64,000 nt of DNA from Dromiciops gliroides (lineage: Eukaryota > Chordata > Mammalia > Microbiotheria > Microbiotheriidae): positions 82,944,827-83,008,826 of the forward strand of contig NC_057861.1 in the NCBI RefSeq assembly GCF_019393635.1. Direction: 5' to 3'. Position 1 is the stretch's first letter. The number at the start of each line of letters is the position of its first letter. The notes below the pieces were generated by a model, which was given only the letters and a program-made list of their open reading frames with translations, was not told where the DNA came from and ran no database searches. Positions 1 through 10,260 of this stretch are shown piece by piece. A program made the translations under genes and the position numbers.

Positions 1-314
1 TTTTGCCAATAAGGGAGAGGAACAGAAGAGTTAGTGGAAATATTAACACCCCATTAACAAAGATCAGTACATATAAATAGACCTCTGGTGACTGTGACAG
101 ATGGAAGCCAGGGAGGGCAGGGGGGTGGGGCTGGGGAGGAGAGCCTTTTTGAAGTCCAATATGACCTGGAATCTTAGCATCACATAATTTCAGAGAGGGA
201 AGGGACCTCACATGTCACCATGCAAATGCATAGAGTATGGGCCCACCCAATGCAAGCCTGTGGCTGTCAGACAGCTATTAGGATTTGATCTGGGAACTTC
301 CTTAGAGTCATCAA
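1..314. other. No recognisable feature
   Basis: AT-balanced single-copy-looking sequence with a G-rich run near 110-140. I see no open frame of note, no tail and no known repeat. It runs into a MIR-type element at about 315. Confidence 0.4.
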
Positions 315-475
315 ATCTTTTTACAGAGGATGACATGTAAGTATGAGAGCTGAAGTGATCCGACCAGCGTCATAGACAATGAGTAGCAGAAAGAGTAAAT
401 AGAAGTCAGATTTCCTGACTCTCAGGTCAGATCACTTTCTACTATACCAAACTGTCTCTCAACTAATCTGCACCC
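315..475 (-). mobile_element. MIR-type SINE fragment
   Basis: Read on the minus strand this has the MIR layout: a 'cagtttggtatagtagaaagtgatc' like start followed, further 3', by the 'gaaact/cctctgtaaaa' end. The plus-strand order (ttttacagaggatgaca, then ctcaggtcagatcactttctactatacca) is that of an antisense MIR core. It is diverged with no visible TSD, so it is an ancient copy. Confidence 0.6.
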
Positions 476-599
476 CATCTTAATCATGCATCCATCTCCT
501 TTAAACGTCACTGAGCTCTGCTTGAAGATGCTCAGTTACAGGAAACATACTGCCTTAGGAAACATTGCATTCCTCATGACTAGCTCAGATGGTTAATAA

Positions 600-875
600 T
601 GCAATGACTCAGCAAAAATTTTATTTAGCACTTGCTGTATGCAGATTACTGAATTGGATTCTGTAATATAGTTTAAAGCAAATTCAAGGGGCCCTAACCT
701 TAGGAAAAACACAATTTAGTAAAGGGACAGAAATGTATAAATAACTTAATATGTCTTGTCTCCATTAGAATATAAGCTCCTTGAGGGAAGAAGCTTAACA
801 AATACGTTTAAACAGTTAGCATTTAGTTCAGTGTTTGGTGCATAGTAAGTGCTTACCAAATGCTTTTTCATCCAT
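600..875 (+). mobile_element. L2 3' end and adjoining old repeat
   Basis: Positions 762-865 carry the hallmark L2 3' end: agaatataagctccttgagg followed by gtttggtgcatagtaagtgct and an A/T-rich end. The part before it (600-660, tttatttagcacttgctgta) matches the start of an old interspersed repeat seen again at 13.97, 21.4, 39.3, 51.4 and 55.3 kb. Confidence 0.65.
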
Positions 876-894
876 TCATTATGTGTACTCACCA

Positions 895-979
895 ACTGGA
901 GGGATTACATTGTGGAGGAGATAGTATTTAAGGTAGGATTTAAAGGATGGGTAGGAATTGTATAATTGAAGAAAAGGGT

Positions 980-1020
<41 letters not shown>

Positions 1021-1195
1021 TGTGTGTGTGTGTGTTTGTGTGTAAATTTCTTAAACATATGGAGCAGCCTGACCAAAGTCAGGAAAGCATAGGACACATT
1101 TGGATATTGGCACATTTTCTTGTTTAGTTGAAGAGTAGGAGAGTAGTATAGGCCCAGATTGTGGAGGGCTGTGAATGCCAGGTAATGTAAGTTCT
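895..1195 (+). mobile_element. Old interspersed repeat, family unassigned
   Basis: The blocks aggatttaaaggatgggtag and ggagggctgtgaatgccagg match a long mammalian repeat whose better copies are at 13,965-15,230, 21,380-22,140 and 40,480-40,860. A TG microsatellite has expanded inside it. I cannot name the family from memory with certainty. Confidence 0.45.
979..1045. repeat. (TG)n microsatellite
   Basis: About 33 TG units interrupted by single A or T substitutions. On the minus strand it gives a His-Thr repeat reading frame, which is an artefact and not a gene. Confidence 0.95.
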
Positions 1196-1329
1196 AACAC
1201 ACTGAAGTAAAAATATGCAACTCCCTTATACCTTTTCTTCTAGTGTTGCTCTATGGGGTTAAGCAGAACAATCTAATACCTCTTCCACAAGCTAAGCTTT
1301 CAAACATATCAAGTGTTTAAAGTTATCCA

Positions 1330-1560
1330 TTATATACTGAGGCAGCTTTGTAAAGTTGTGGTAAGAATGCTAGATCTGGAGTCAGGAAGAGAAGTTCAAA
1401 TCTTTTCTTAGGCACACACTAGCTATGTGACCCTGGGCAAGTCACTTGACCACTTCAATTCTAAAAAGGAGATAATAGCATCTGCCTCTGTGGGATGCTG
1501 TGAGGAAAAATGAGATACTATTTTTAAAGAATTTTGCAAAGCTAAAAGCACTAAAAATGT
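1330..1560 (+). mobile_element. MIR/THER1-type CORE-SINE
   Basis: It shows the tRNA-like part (gctagatctggagtcaggaa), then the CORE segment agctatgtgaccctgggcaa and gtcacttgacc, then the typical 3' part with gagataatagcatctgcct and a decayed 'gcaaagctaaaagc' end. It is nearly full length and diverged. Confidence 0.75.
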
Positions 1561-2680
1561 TAGTTGTTGTTCTTTTTGTTATATTCCCCTATAAGTCTTT
1601 TCTTCTCTCAATTAAATAACCTTAGTTCTTTCAACCAATTTTTGACTCTAGTTGTCTCTCATCCCATTCACTATCCTCTAGGCCCATTCCAACCCTTCAA
1701 TATTCTCCCAAAAAGGGAGCCACAGGACAAGAACATGGCATTCTACAATGAATGAGAGGCAGTGGGTGTGCATCTTGAGATCAGGACTAGAGTCACAAAT
1801 TTGATGGCCATCTACAAAGAAGTGATAGTGCTGTGAGAATGAATGATATCTCTGAGTGTCAGGATAGCTAGAAAGGATAAAAAGTAAGATTATGAACCTA
1901 AGACTGTACTGAGAGGAATCACAGGGAGTTAAGAGAAGCCAGCAAAGATAATCTAGGTGTGGTCAGAGAGGCAGGAGCCAAGCCAGGATGGTATAATGTG
2001 ACAGAGACAAGGCAGGGAAAAGAGGCTCAACAAAGAAAGGCATATTAAGGGAGCCAAAAGCAACTAAGAAAGGCCAAGGCCTATAGGAAGCCAGAAGAGT
2101 TAATGATCCTAAGATTCGTGAAGTCTGGGAGTCTGTGATTTCTGGATAGATTCCCTCCCTGCAATGATATGTTTTGAGCAGGTTATATATCCTCTGCCTT
2201 GCAAATAGAAGAAATTATCTTTTCAGGTCATCATCAACTGTTTTTGTATGACAGAAGCAGTTGCCACAAACAATGTGGAGACTGCAATGGTTTGGATTAA
2301 TAACTCCTTTTATACTTTGGAATTTAACCAACTCTTTACCTTGCTTTATCCTGTCTTTGACAGAAACCCTTGGGCCTATGGGTATCCAACTCTGGAAAAG
2401 TGACCCCAATGAAGCAAGAGGGTTTTAAGTTCTCCAAGAACTCAGATGCTGATGCAAAATTAGTTTCTCAGAGATAGCTTCCCTCAGTGCCTGAAGGCAA
2501 AGGAAACATTTAGAAAAAGCACATTTGTAGGTGATGTCAAGATCAAGGGTATGCCAGTCTTTGTGTGTGGGTGAGGTGGGATTGAAGAATAGATAATGGG
2601 AAAAGAAAGGTTTGAGGAAATGAGTGGTTAAGATCTTTGAGGGGGAGTCGTATATATTTTAAAGTCTCCTCACATGGAGA
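1561..2680. other. Mostly unassigned sequence
   Basis: No gene, A-tail or strong repeat signature. Purine-rich text at 1,880-2,110 may belong to a very old interspersed repeat. Short frames at 1,564-1,755 and 2,215-2,409 have no recognisable domain. Confidence 0.4.
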
Positions 2681-2945
2681 TGGGAAGCTAGGTGGCACAA
2701 TTGATAAAGTGTCAGGACTAGCCTGGAGTCAGGAAGACTCATGTTCTTGAATTCAAATCTGGCCTCAGACACTTCCTAGTTATATGACCCTGGGCAAGTA
2801 ACTTAACCCTGTTTGTCTCAGTTTCCTCAGCAGCAAAATGAGCTGGAGAAAGAAATGGCAAAGCAGTCCAGTAAATATGCCAAGAAATCCCTAAATGGGA
2901 TCATGAATAGTTGGATGTGACTGAAATGATTGACCAACAACAAAA
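2681..2945 (+). mobile_element. MAR1-type SINE
   Basis: Full-length marsupial SINE. It has a tRNA-derived head (gaagctaggtggcacaattg), the B-box-like segment gaattcaaatctggcctcag, the CORE tatatgaccctgggcaagta, then the MAR1-specific 3' part: gagctggagaaagaaatggc, gccaagaaatccctaaatgg, and a (CAA)n end. Similar copies are at 14,714 and 21,160. Confidence 0.8.
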
Positions 2946-3111
2946 ATGAAGGCAGGTGTTGGAGAGGCGAAAATAATTGCGAGCTCCATGCTGAACTTGT
3001 GGAAGGAAGTAGAGAGATCTGGAGATCTGGAAAGAACAGCTACCAGGACTTTCTTTGGTTGGTAAATATGGATTGCAAACTTCAAAAGAGGAGAGATTAC
3101 TGAGTAATGTT

Positions 3112-3300
3112 GTTGCTTGTTATTTATCATTCCTTCTCAAAGACCATTGACATCAAGAAGGTGATGTTTTAACTTGAAATGCAATTAGATTTAAGTCAGG
3201 TAGAGCTGAGCAAGGTCATCAGTCTCCATCTCTCCTCCAGAGTCATCAGAATCCAACAACAAGACATAATTCAGAAAGGTGGTGATGGCAATTTGGGAGT
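3112..3300 (+). mobile_element. Marsupial repeat, possibly RTE-related SINE
   Basis: Shares an extended match with 46,300-46,450: 'gatttaagtcaggtagagctg' here against 'atttaagtgaggcagagttg' there, then 'ggtcatcagtctccatctct' and 'ccagagtcatcagaatccaa'. I recall this as an abundant marsupial interspersed repeat of RTE-SINE type, but the family name is an inference. Confidence 0.5.
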
Positions 3301-3638
3301 GGCAATGGGGAACAAGGATTATTCCAGTTCACTCCCTCCCCAACCAGTCAGCAGAGGACAACGAGTGAAAATGCATCTATTACTGAAAAGCGTGACTAGG
3401 GAGGCAATGTTATCAGGGAGGAACCAGGTCTTAGTATTTCTAGATGGAAGGAGTGGAAGGGGGAAAATTTTAAGATGAAGAGTTTGTTGTCTATGGAACA
3501 GGTTTTTCTAGAGGTCATGGTGGAAGGGTTGGGTAGCATTTGGTTGGGACTTGGTATGGGAAGATTGAGGGGGATAGAAATCAAGAATTGGATGGTAGAG
3601 GATAGGGAACAAAGTTTGGATGGTGGGCTACAGGGATT

Positions 3639-3820
3639 AAGAATCACTGAGATTGGAGGCGGCTAGGTGGAGCAGTGGATAAAGCACCAGCCCTGGATTC
3701 AGGAGTACCTGAGTTCAAATCCGGCCTCAGACACTTGATACTTACTAGCTGTGTGACCCTGGGCAAGTCACTTAACCCCTATTGCCCCGCAAAAAAAAAA
3801 AAAAAAGAATCACTGAGATT
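3639..3820 (+). mobile_element. WSINE1-type SINE with perfect 16-bp TSD
   Basis: Body 3,655-3,804 between direct repeats aagaatcactgagatt at 3,639-3,654 and 3,805-3,820. It contains a Pol III A-box-like gtggagcagtgg, a B-box-like gagttcaaatccggcctcag, the CORE agctgtgtgaccctgggcaa, and a pure A-tail of 16. Low divergence and an exact TSD mark a young insertion. Short CORE-SINEs of this kind are known from Australian marsupials. Confidence 0.9.
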
Positions 3821-4305
3821 TCTAGCGTATGGCCACGTATGAGTGTGTTCATCACTGAATGGGAGACACCACTTCTTAGAGGTTGGAGGTCAAGCAGAAT
3901 ACATCACAGAAGGTGATAGGAGTACTTCTGCCTGCTGACTTTCCTTTTCTTCTACCTTAAGGGGAAAAGACCCGAAGGATATAAATGTCCAAAAGTCAGG
4001 GGAAGGTTAGAAGAAGGTTTAGGGTCACTTCTAAGTTAACATTGAGCAGTAGGAGAAGTTTACTTTTGCAACCTAATCTAAACCAGACGGAGACTTGATC
4101 AGTGTTTTTTGAAGCTCATCCTCCCCAGTGTTGGTACTTTGCCTCTGATGAATACTCTATCAGCCTGGTGTTTCCCTCCCCAACTTGATGCCTTTATAGT
4201 ATCCATTCCATCTCTTAATCCCCTTACACTGAAAATCTCCTTTCTTGTACCTGCTACCTTCAGATCTAAACTGTCTATTTTTTGATGAGATTAGTGGCTT
4301 ATCTG

Positions 4306-4308
<3 letters not shown>

Positions 4309-4348
<40 letters not shown>
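4309..4348. repeat. (CA)n microsatellite
   Basis: About 20 uninterrupted CA units. The minus-strand Cys-Val frame over it is not a gene. Confidence 0.95.
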
Positions 4349-4350
<2 letters not shown>

Positions 4351-4523
4351 TTTATGTCCACATGATCAGGAGAAAGAAGAATGCCTATCCTTAGACACTT
4401 CCTACTTTTCCAAGTAAAATCAGTGTTAGATTTGGGAATGACCCTAGATCATAAAATGGTGGTATTGGAAGGAGGCATTATGGTAAATGTTTAAAAACCA
4501 GCTCTTTGGACAAAAGAAAAGTA

Positions 4524-4622
4524 CCCTCAAAACATTTTTTGCATTCTTTTTTTTTGTGGGGCAATAGGGGTTAAGTGACTTGCCCAGGGTCACACAGCTG
4601 GTAAGTCCCTCAACACATTTTT
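4524..4622 (-). mobile_element. 5'-truncated WSINE1-type SINE with TSD
   Basis: Only the CORE and tail are present (about 4,540-4,606), minus strand: T-run, then ttaagtgacttgcccagggt and cacacagctggtaag. It is flanked by ccctcaaaacattttt (4,524-4,539) and ccctcaacacattttt (4,607-4,622), one mismatch. Truncation at the 5' end with an intact TSD means incomplete reverse transcription rather than later deletion. Confidence 0.85.
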
Positions 4623-5235
4623 AATGTTAATCTGTATCATTAACTTTTTCTCTATCACCTTCTTAACTTTAAACAATCGGCAAAACATCAAATCAACCCC
4701 TTTTTTGTAATGTTTATTGACTTCTGAGGTATAAATATTCATAGTGAGAATTAATAATCAGATTTCTAGAGGTAGGCTGTGAGCTGGTTCCAGCACAGCC
4801 CAAGTTGGAAAGTATTTTAGGACATAAGAGGACTTTAGAATATGGAACATAAAATGTGATAGTTGACAATTTGTGAAGCTCACATACCATAGATTGCTTC
4901 AAATGGAAATGAATTTAGAACAAGGAAAACTGTCAGAACTGAAAGGAATCTTAGAGATCATGTAATTAAGCTCATTTAATTTTACTCTTAATGAAACCTA
5001 TAGGTCTTCCCCACTTTTATTGTCTGATATATTACAAAATCTAAAATTGTGAATTTCAGAATAGGGTAGGTGGTAATATGATACCCTCAGAACCTAGTGA
5101 GAGAAATGTGAGAAGTGAAAAGGTGGTTAAAATGATAGTATCTTATATCAATAGATGCAGGAAAAAAAAACTTTTGACAAAATGCAACACCTATTCTTAT
5201 TAAAAACATGAGAAATCATAGGAATAAATGGATCA
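4623..5235. other. Unassigned, with a weak MIR-like patch
   Basis: Positions 4,940-5,000 (ggaatcttagagatcatgta) resemble the start of MIR3-type elements. Nothing else is recognisable, and frames over this region have no domain. Confidence 0.4.
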
Positions 5236-5272
5236 TTTCTTTTTTAATCATAAAAGTTTTATTATTTTCCAG

Positions 5273-5729
5273 TGTGATGAAATAATGAGATTTAGCAGAT
5301 ACTCAAAGACCCACCTGGAGATTAATCTAGACTGATTGAATCAAGTGAGAGTGATTAGCTGCTGATTAGCCTACTTTAAGTTAACTGGATTGTAATCGCA
5401 CCTTGAGAACACCTTCAGAACCAATGGATTTGGATGATGCCAACCAATCAGCTTGAAGCAGTGTGTAAGGACTGCCTCTGTTCCAGACCTATAAAAAGCT
5501 TCCACAATCAGTTTGCTGGAGAGAGTTCCTGATTAAAGCAGGCTTGTGGAGGAGGACTTGAGGAAGAACCCAACCAGGCTGGAACTCTAGGCTAGGTAGG
5601 ACTTCTTTTTCTTAACTTTCTGAACTCCTTGTAAATATCTGTATGCTTTAATAAATATTTAATGCCCAAAGACTGGTGCTGAATCTTATAATTTAAGGCG
5701 ATCACACAATATAGATTTTAAACATCACA
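5273..5729 (+). mobile_element. Solo LTR of an endogenous retrovirus (ERV1-like)
   Basis: A 457-bp unit that starts TGTGATG and ends CATCACA, a perfect 7-bp terminal inverted repeat of TG...CA form. It is bounded by the 4-bp duplication CCAG (5,269-5,272 and 5,730-5,733) inside an L1 whose text resumes exactly on the other side. Internal LTR signals: CCAAT at 5,421 and 5,444, TATAAAA at 5,490-5,496, AATAAA at 5,650-5,655. No internal retroviral genes are present, so it is the product of LTR-LTR recombination. A 4-bp TSD fits gammaretrovirus-like (class I) elements. Confidence 0.88.
5490..5496 (+). promoter_or_regulatory. TATA box of the solo LTR
   Basis: TATAAAA, 42 bp downstream of an inverted-NF-Y-type CCAAT (5,444) and 154 bp upstream of AATAAA (5,650). 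The spacing is normal for a retroviral U3-R-U5 layout, so the LTR keeps a plausible core promoter. Confidence 0.6.
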
Positions 5730-6912
5730 CCAGTTACATGTAAAGATAACTTTCAACATTTGTTTTCATAAGAATTTTAGTTCCAATTTTTTCCCTCCCT
5801 CCTTTCCCTCCCGTCTCCCTAAGACAGAAAGCAATCTGATATAGGTTATATATGTACAATCACAACCAATATATTTCTGCATTAGTCATGTTGTTAAAGA
5901 AAAATCAGAACTCAAGAGAAAAACCTCAAAAAAGAAAAAAAAAACAGCCAAAAAATAGAAATAGTAAGGTTCAATCTGCATTCAGAATCCACAGTACTTT
6001 CTTCTGGATGTGGAAAACATTTTCTATCATGAGTTCTTTGGAATTGTTTTGGATCATTGCACTGTTGAGAAGAGCCAAGTCTATCACAGTTGATCATCAC
6101 ATAAGGTTGCTGTTACTGTGTAAAATCGTCTCCTGGTTCTGCTCACTTCACTCAGCATCAGTACACTAAAGTCTTTCCAGGTTTTTCTGAAATCTGCCTG
6201 CTCATCATTTCTTACAGCACAGTAGTATTCCATTATTTTCATATACCACAACTTGTTCAGCCATTCCCCAATTGATGAACATTCCCTCTATTTGCAATTC
6301 TTTGCCACCACAAAGAGAGCTGCTATAAATATTTTCGTACATGTGGATCCTTTCCCCCTTTTAAAAATAATCTCTTTGGGATATAGACCTAGTAGTAGTA
6401 TTACTGGGTCAAAGGGTATGCACAGCTTTATAGCCCTTTGGGCATAGTTCCAAATTGCTCAATGGAGTGTTTCTTAAAGTGATGTTATATCTATCAAAGA
6501 CCAAGAGTAATCATTATCTGTAATGGGGATAAATTTGAAGACTTCCCAATAAGATCAGGGTTTACTAAGGATATTAATTATCACCATTATTATTCAATAT
6601 TTTACTAGAATACTAGCTATGGCAATAAGATAAGAAAAAAAAACAAATTAAAGGAATAATAATAAGCAACCAGGAAACAAAAGTATCACTTTTTGCAGAT
6701 GATATAATATATAGAGAACCCTAGAGAATCAGCTAAAACTATTTGAAACAATTAACCTTAACAAAGTTACAGGATATAAAATAAATCTACATAAATCACC
6801 CACATTTTTATTTATTATCAACAAAACCCATCAGGAAGAGAATTAGAGAAAAAAAGCTGTTAATTGTCATATGAAAACATATCCCCAAATTACTAATAAT
6901 GCGAATTGAAAT

Positions 6913-6919
6913 AATCCTG
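6913..6919. repeat. Left target-site duplication of the LSR retrocopy
   Basis: AATCCTG, repeated at 8,737-8,743 after the A-tail. Allowing one mismatch and overlap with the tail, the duplication may extend left to about 6,909. Upstream 'aatt/gaaat' is compatible with an L1 endonuclease nick. Confidence 0.8.
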
Positions 6920-8735
6920 GGCCTACCTGGGAGCGATGGCGCCGGAAGCGCACGTACCTCCCACGGCTCCGGCGACCCCCGGGCCCCATGGAGGGACAGG
7001 TGCGCCCCCAACCCCAGCAAGACTGGACCCTCGACGAAGGAGCGCGCTGCCTCTGCTCTTGTTGCTGCTCCTGCTGACCCCCTGGTGCTCAGGTCCTGTG
7101 GACTGCATCCAGGTGACAGTGTCCAACCCCTTCCAAGTGGTGATCCTATTCCAGCCAGTGACCCTTCCGTGCTCCTATCAGCTATCAGGGGTGCCCACTT
7201 CCCCCATCATCATCTGGAAGTATAAGTCCTTCTGCCGGGATCGAATCGCCGATACTTTCTCTTTGGCCAGTGCTGACAACCAGCTCAATGCCCAGCTCGC
7301 TGCCGGCAACCCAGGCTACAACCCCTATGTGGAGTGCCAGGATAGCGTCCAGACGATGCTGACCTGACCTTTGATCAGACTGCCTGGGGAGACAGTGGCG
7401 TTTACTACTGTTCTGTGGTCTCTGCCCAAGACCTCCAAGGCAACAATGAGGCTTACGCTGAGCTCATCGTCCTTGATTGGCTCTTCGTGGTGGTTGTCGT
7501 CCTGGCCTCCTTGTTGGTCTTCCTCCTCCTGGGCATCTGCTGGTGACAGTGCTGCCCCGACACGTGTTGTTGCTATGTACGCTGCCCCTGCGGCCCGGAG
7601 ACGTGCTGCTGCCCTGAGGCCTTGTACGCTGCGGGCGAAGCTGCCACCTCTGGGGTCCCAAGCATTTACGCACCCAGTGTCTATGCACCCAGCACCTATG
7701 CTCACCTCTCTCCAGCCGAGGCTACTTCCCCTCCACCCATGATCCCTCTGGTTCCTATGCACAACGGCTTCTTGGGGAATTTTGACCGACAGAGCTCAGT
7801 TGGTGGCCACAGATCCCAGGTGCCCCTTCTTCGTGACACAGACAGTGCCAGAAACTCAGAAGTACGCAGTGGTTATCGGATCCAGGCCAACCAGCAGGAT
7901 GATTCCATGAAGGTGCTCTACTACATGGAGAAGGAACTTGCCAACTTCGACCCTTCCCGGCCTGGGCTGCCCAATGGCCATGTGGAGAGGGCCATGAGTG
8001 AAGTGACTTCCCTTCACGAAGATGACTGGCGTTCAGCGCGTCCCCACTGACACCCTGCCCTCACCCACATCCTGGACAAAGATCGGGACTATCGCTCCCA
8101 AAAGAGCCCAGCAGGCTGGGAACGAAACCGTCCCCGGGATCGGAATGGAGGCTTGGGGGCCGGGCGGCCCCGAGCCCATTCAGTAGATTCCCTGAATGAC
8201 TTGGCCAGGCCCAGCTCTGCGGAATCAGGAAGGACATCCCCCTCAGAAAGGGGCAGGAGCAGGGCTTATGCCCCTCCCCGAAGCCGCAGCAGAGACGACC
8301 TTTACTTCGGATCTGGAGACCCCTACTATGATGACTTCAGGTCCAGGGGACGACCCCTGGATGACCCCCGCCAGGACCCATACGAAAGCCACAGCCGGGC
8401 CAGAGATCCCCGGATCTTGGAAGAGCTGCTGAGAAAAAAGAGGGTGGGGGAGAGGAGGAGACCCTACAGGGAAGAGGAAGAAGAGCCCTATTACGCCCCC
8501 CCCCATCCCCACCTCCTTACTCTGAAACTGAGTCACTGTCTTCCTGCGAGAGGAAGCTCAAGAAGAACCTTGGCCTGAGCCGGGAAAACCTGGTGGCGGT
8601 CGGGGTTCTCTTCTCTAACTTTGGTGGTTTTTGTATGTTTTTTAATGTTTGTGTGTCTGGGGGGGGGCAGGGGGAGGGGGGGGAGTCTCTTCAGCTAATG
8701 CGCAATAAAGTTTGTAATCACTTGGAAAAAAAAAA
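6920..8735 (+). pseudogene. LSR: Processed retrocopy of lipolysis-stimulated lipoprotein receptor
   Basis: LSR is a type I membrane protein that binds apolipoprotein-B/E lipoproteins and organises tricellular junctions (angulins). This copy reads in order: start at 6,936, leucine-rich signal peptide, V-type Ig domain (IQVTVSNPFQVVILFQPVTL; IIIWKYKSFCRDRI), a transmembrane segment (DWLFVVVVVLASLLVFLLLG), a Cys-rich stretch, and the cytoplasmic tail (EVRSGYRIQANQQDDSMKVL; AMSEVTSLHEDDWRS; SRSRDDLY). It has no introns and ends in a 3' UTR with AATAAA (8,704-8,709) and an A-run (8,726-8,735). Lesions: a deletion of roughly 80 nt after SVQT at 7,354 that shifts frame and removes part of the Ig domain; TGA at 7,544 (Cys codon); TGA at 8,048 (a likely CGA, CpG decay); a frameshift in the C9 run at 8,496-8,504; loss of the normal stop. 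The 19 residues of exon 4 are absent. It cannot make LSR. Confidence 0.95.
8704..8709 (+). terminator. Polyadenylation signal of the LSR retrocopy
   Basis: AATAAA 17 nt before the start of the A-run. This is the parental mRNA's signal carried over, and it sets the 3' limit of the retrocopy. Confidence 0.85.
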
Positions 8736-9559
8736 GAATCCTGAGGTACCATCTCACAGCTATCACATTGGCTAACATAAAAGGGAAATGACAAATGATG
8801 GAGGGGGCACAGGAAAACAAGGATGTTAATGCTGTGTTGAAGTTGCAAAATGATTCAAACATTCTGGAGAACAATTTGGAACTAAGACAAAAGGGATATA
8901 AAAATATGAGTACTCTTTGAACAAGCAATACCACTACTGGGTCTGTATTCCAGAGATCAAAGCAAAAAGAAAAGGATGCATACATACAAAAATATTTATA
9001 GCAACTCTTTTTGTTATGTCAAATAATTGGTAATTTAAGGGATAACCATCAATTGAGGAATGAATAAATTGTGGTTTATGATTATGATGAAATATTAATT
9101 TACTGTAAGAACTTATGAAGAGGATAGTTTCAGAAAAATCTGGGAAAATTATATGAACTGATGCAAATTGAAGTGATTAGAACTAGGAAAATGTTGTACT
9201 CAGTGTTAGAAATATTGTAATGATAAGAAACTTTGAAAGATATAGCTACTGTAAGCAATACAATGAGCAATGATAATTTAAAAGGACTTATGAGGAAAAA
9301 TATTTGCCCCCAGAGAGAGAACTGATGATATCTAAATGTATATTGAAGCATATTTTTACTTTACCTTCTTTTCTTTCTTTTTTTCTTCTTGCATCATGGC
9401 TAATAATGGAGATAGGTTTTAAATGACATCACATGTATAATGGGTATCATATTGCTCGCCTTCTCAGTGGATGGGGGAGGGGTGAAGGAGGGAAAGAATT
9501 TGGAACTGAAAATTTTAAAATGAATTTTAAAAATAAAATAAAAGATGATGTATCTCAGA

Positions 9560-10260
9560 TTGAGCTTTGGCTTTTTGGATAATAGTTTAAGATAGAAAAT
9601 AGTCGAACTAAAATATATGAAGGTTTAGGAAGATCTGATATAATATCCACATATGTCTATATACTCAGAGACACATACAAATACACATATGCCTACATCC
9701 ATCCATCCACCCATCCATCCACCCATCCATCCATCCATATATAATGCAACACATGTAAACACACATGGACACATATACATATGCACATATATAGAGACTC
9801 ATGCATAGACATATATAGATATACATCTATGCATTTGCAATACAGGCAATACACAAATAATATAGATACATGTACTCTCTCTAATTATAACACACACAAT
9901 ATACATGTGCAATGTATACATGCATAGACACACATGTATATTCATATACACATATCCACATGCATATGCACATGCACATATGCAAACATATATCAATAAT
10001 ACAAATATACATATATAATATGCATGCACACAAATACATGCATATTGGCACATGTACGCACATGATGCAATATGCATATAAAAGATATAAACCTTCCATA
10101 TATGAACATACATATGTGCAATACATATGCATGCACACAATACACACATATACAATGCAGCGTACATACATATAATTATGCATATGCATATATACAATAT
10201 ATACAGGCACAGTCTTATGCCTATATGTATATAAGTGCATATGTATATATAATTCTGTCC
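9560..10260. repeat. TA/CA-rich low-complexity tract with CATC tetranucleotide repeats
   Basis: Degenerate ATACA/ATGCA repeats over about 650 bp, including a (CCAT)n block at 9,697-9,738. The Tyr/Ile/Cys/Met-rich frames on both strands are composition artefacts. No individual unit is conserved enough to call a tandem satellite. Confidence 0.8.

Larger units (their letters stand above)
5240..6462 (-). mobile_element. L1 3' end, interrupted by a solo LTR
   Basis: Minus-strand L1 3' UTR and end of ORF2. The tail begins near 5,240; after the LTR the L1 resumes at 5,734 (ttacatgtaaagataacttt) and continues through 3' UTR text that also occurs in the L1s at 28.4 kb and 39.5 kb. It stops at about 6,462 (gggcatagttccaaattgct), inside the region coding for the ORF2 C-terminus. 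The adjoining L1 starts in the opposite orientation. Confidence 0.9.
6480..9545 (+). mobile_element. L1 fragment (RT region plus 3' end) hosting the LSR retrocopy
   Basis: Plus-strand L1. The part before 6,912 is from the reverse-transcriptase region: tttttgcagatgatata (6,692) is the FADD motif context. An internal deletion then joins to the region just upstream of ctgaggtaccatctcaca. The LSR retrocopy splits it at 6,913-8,743; the L1 resumes at 8,737 and runs to a 3' UTR ending in A-rich sequence at 9,545. No open frame survives. Confidence 0.85.

Noticed and set aside
879..1115. 78-codon His-Thr repeat frame
   Set aside because: It is the antisense of the (TG)n microsatellite; no conserved sequence on either side.
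3821..3900. Possible 5S rRNA-like text (tatggccac, gaatgggagaccacc-like)
   Set aside because: Only a few short words match and their order and spacing are wrong for 5S rRNA.
5273..5729. Complete endogenous retrovirus around the LTR
   Set aside because: Both borders join the same L1 with a 4-bp duplication; no gag, pol or env sequence lies between or beside.
7325..7762. 145-codon minus-strand frame
   Set aside because: Shadow of the GC-rich LSR retrocopy, which is clearly coding-derived on the plus strand.
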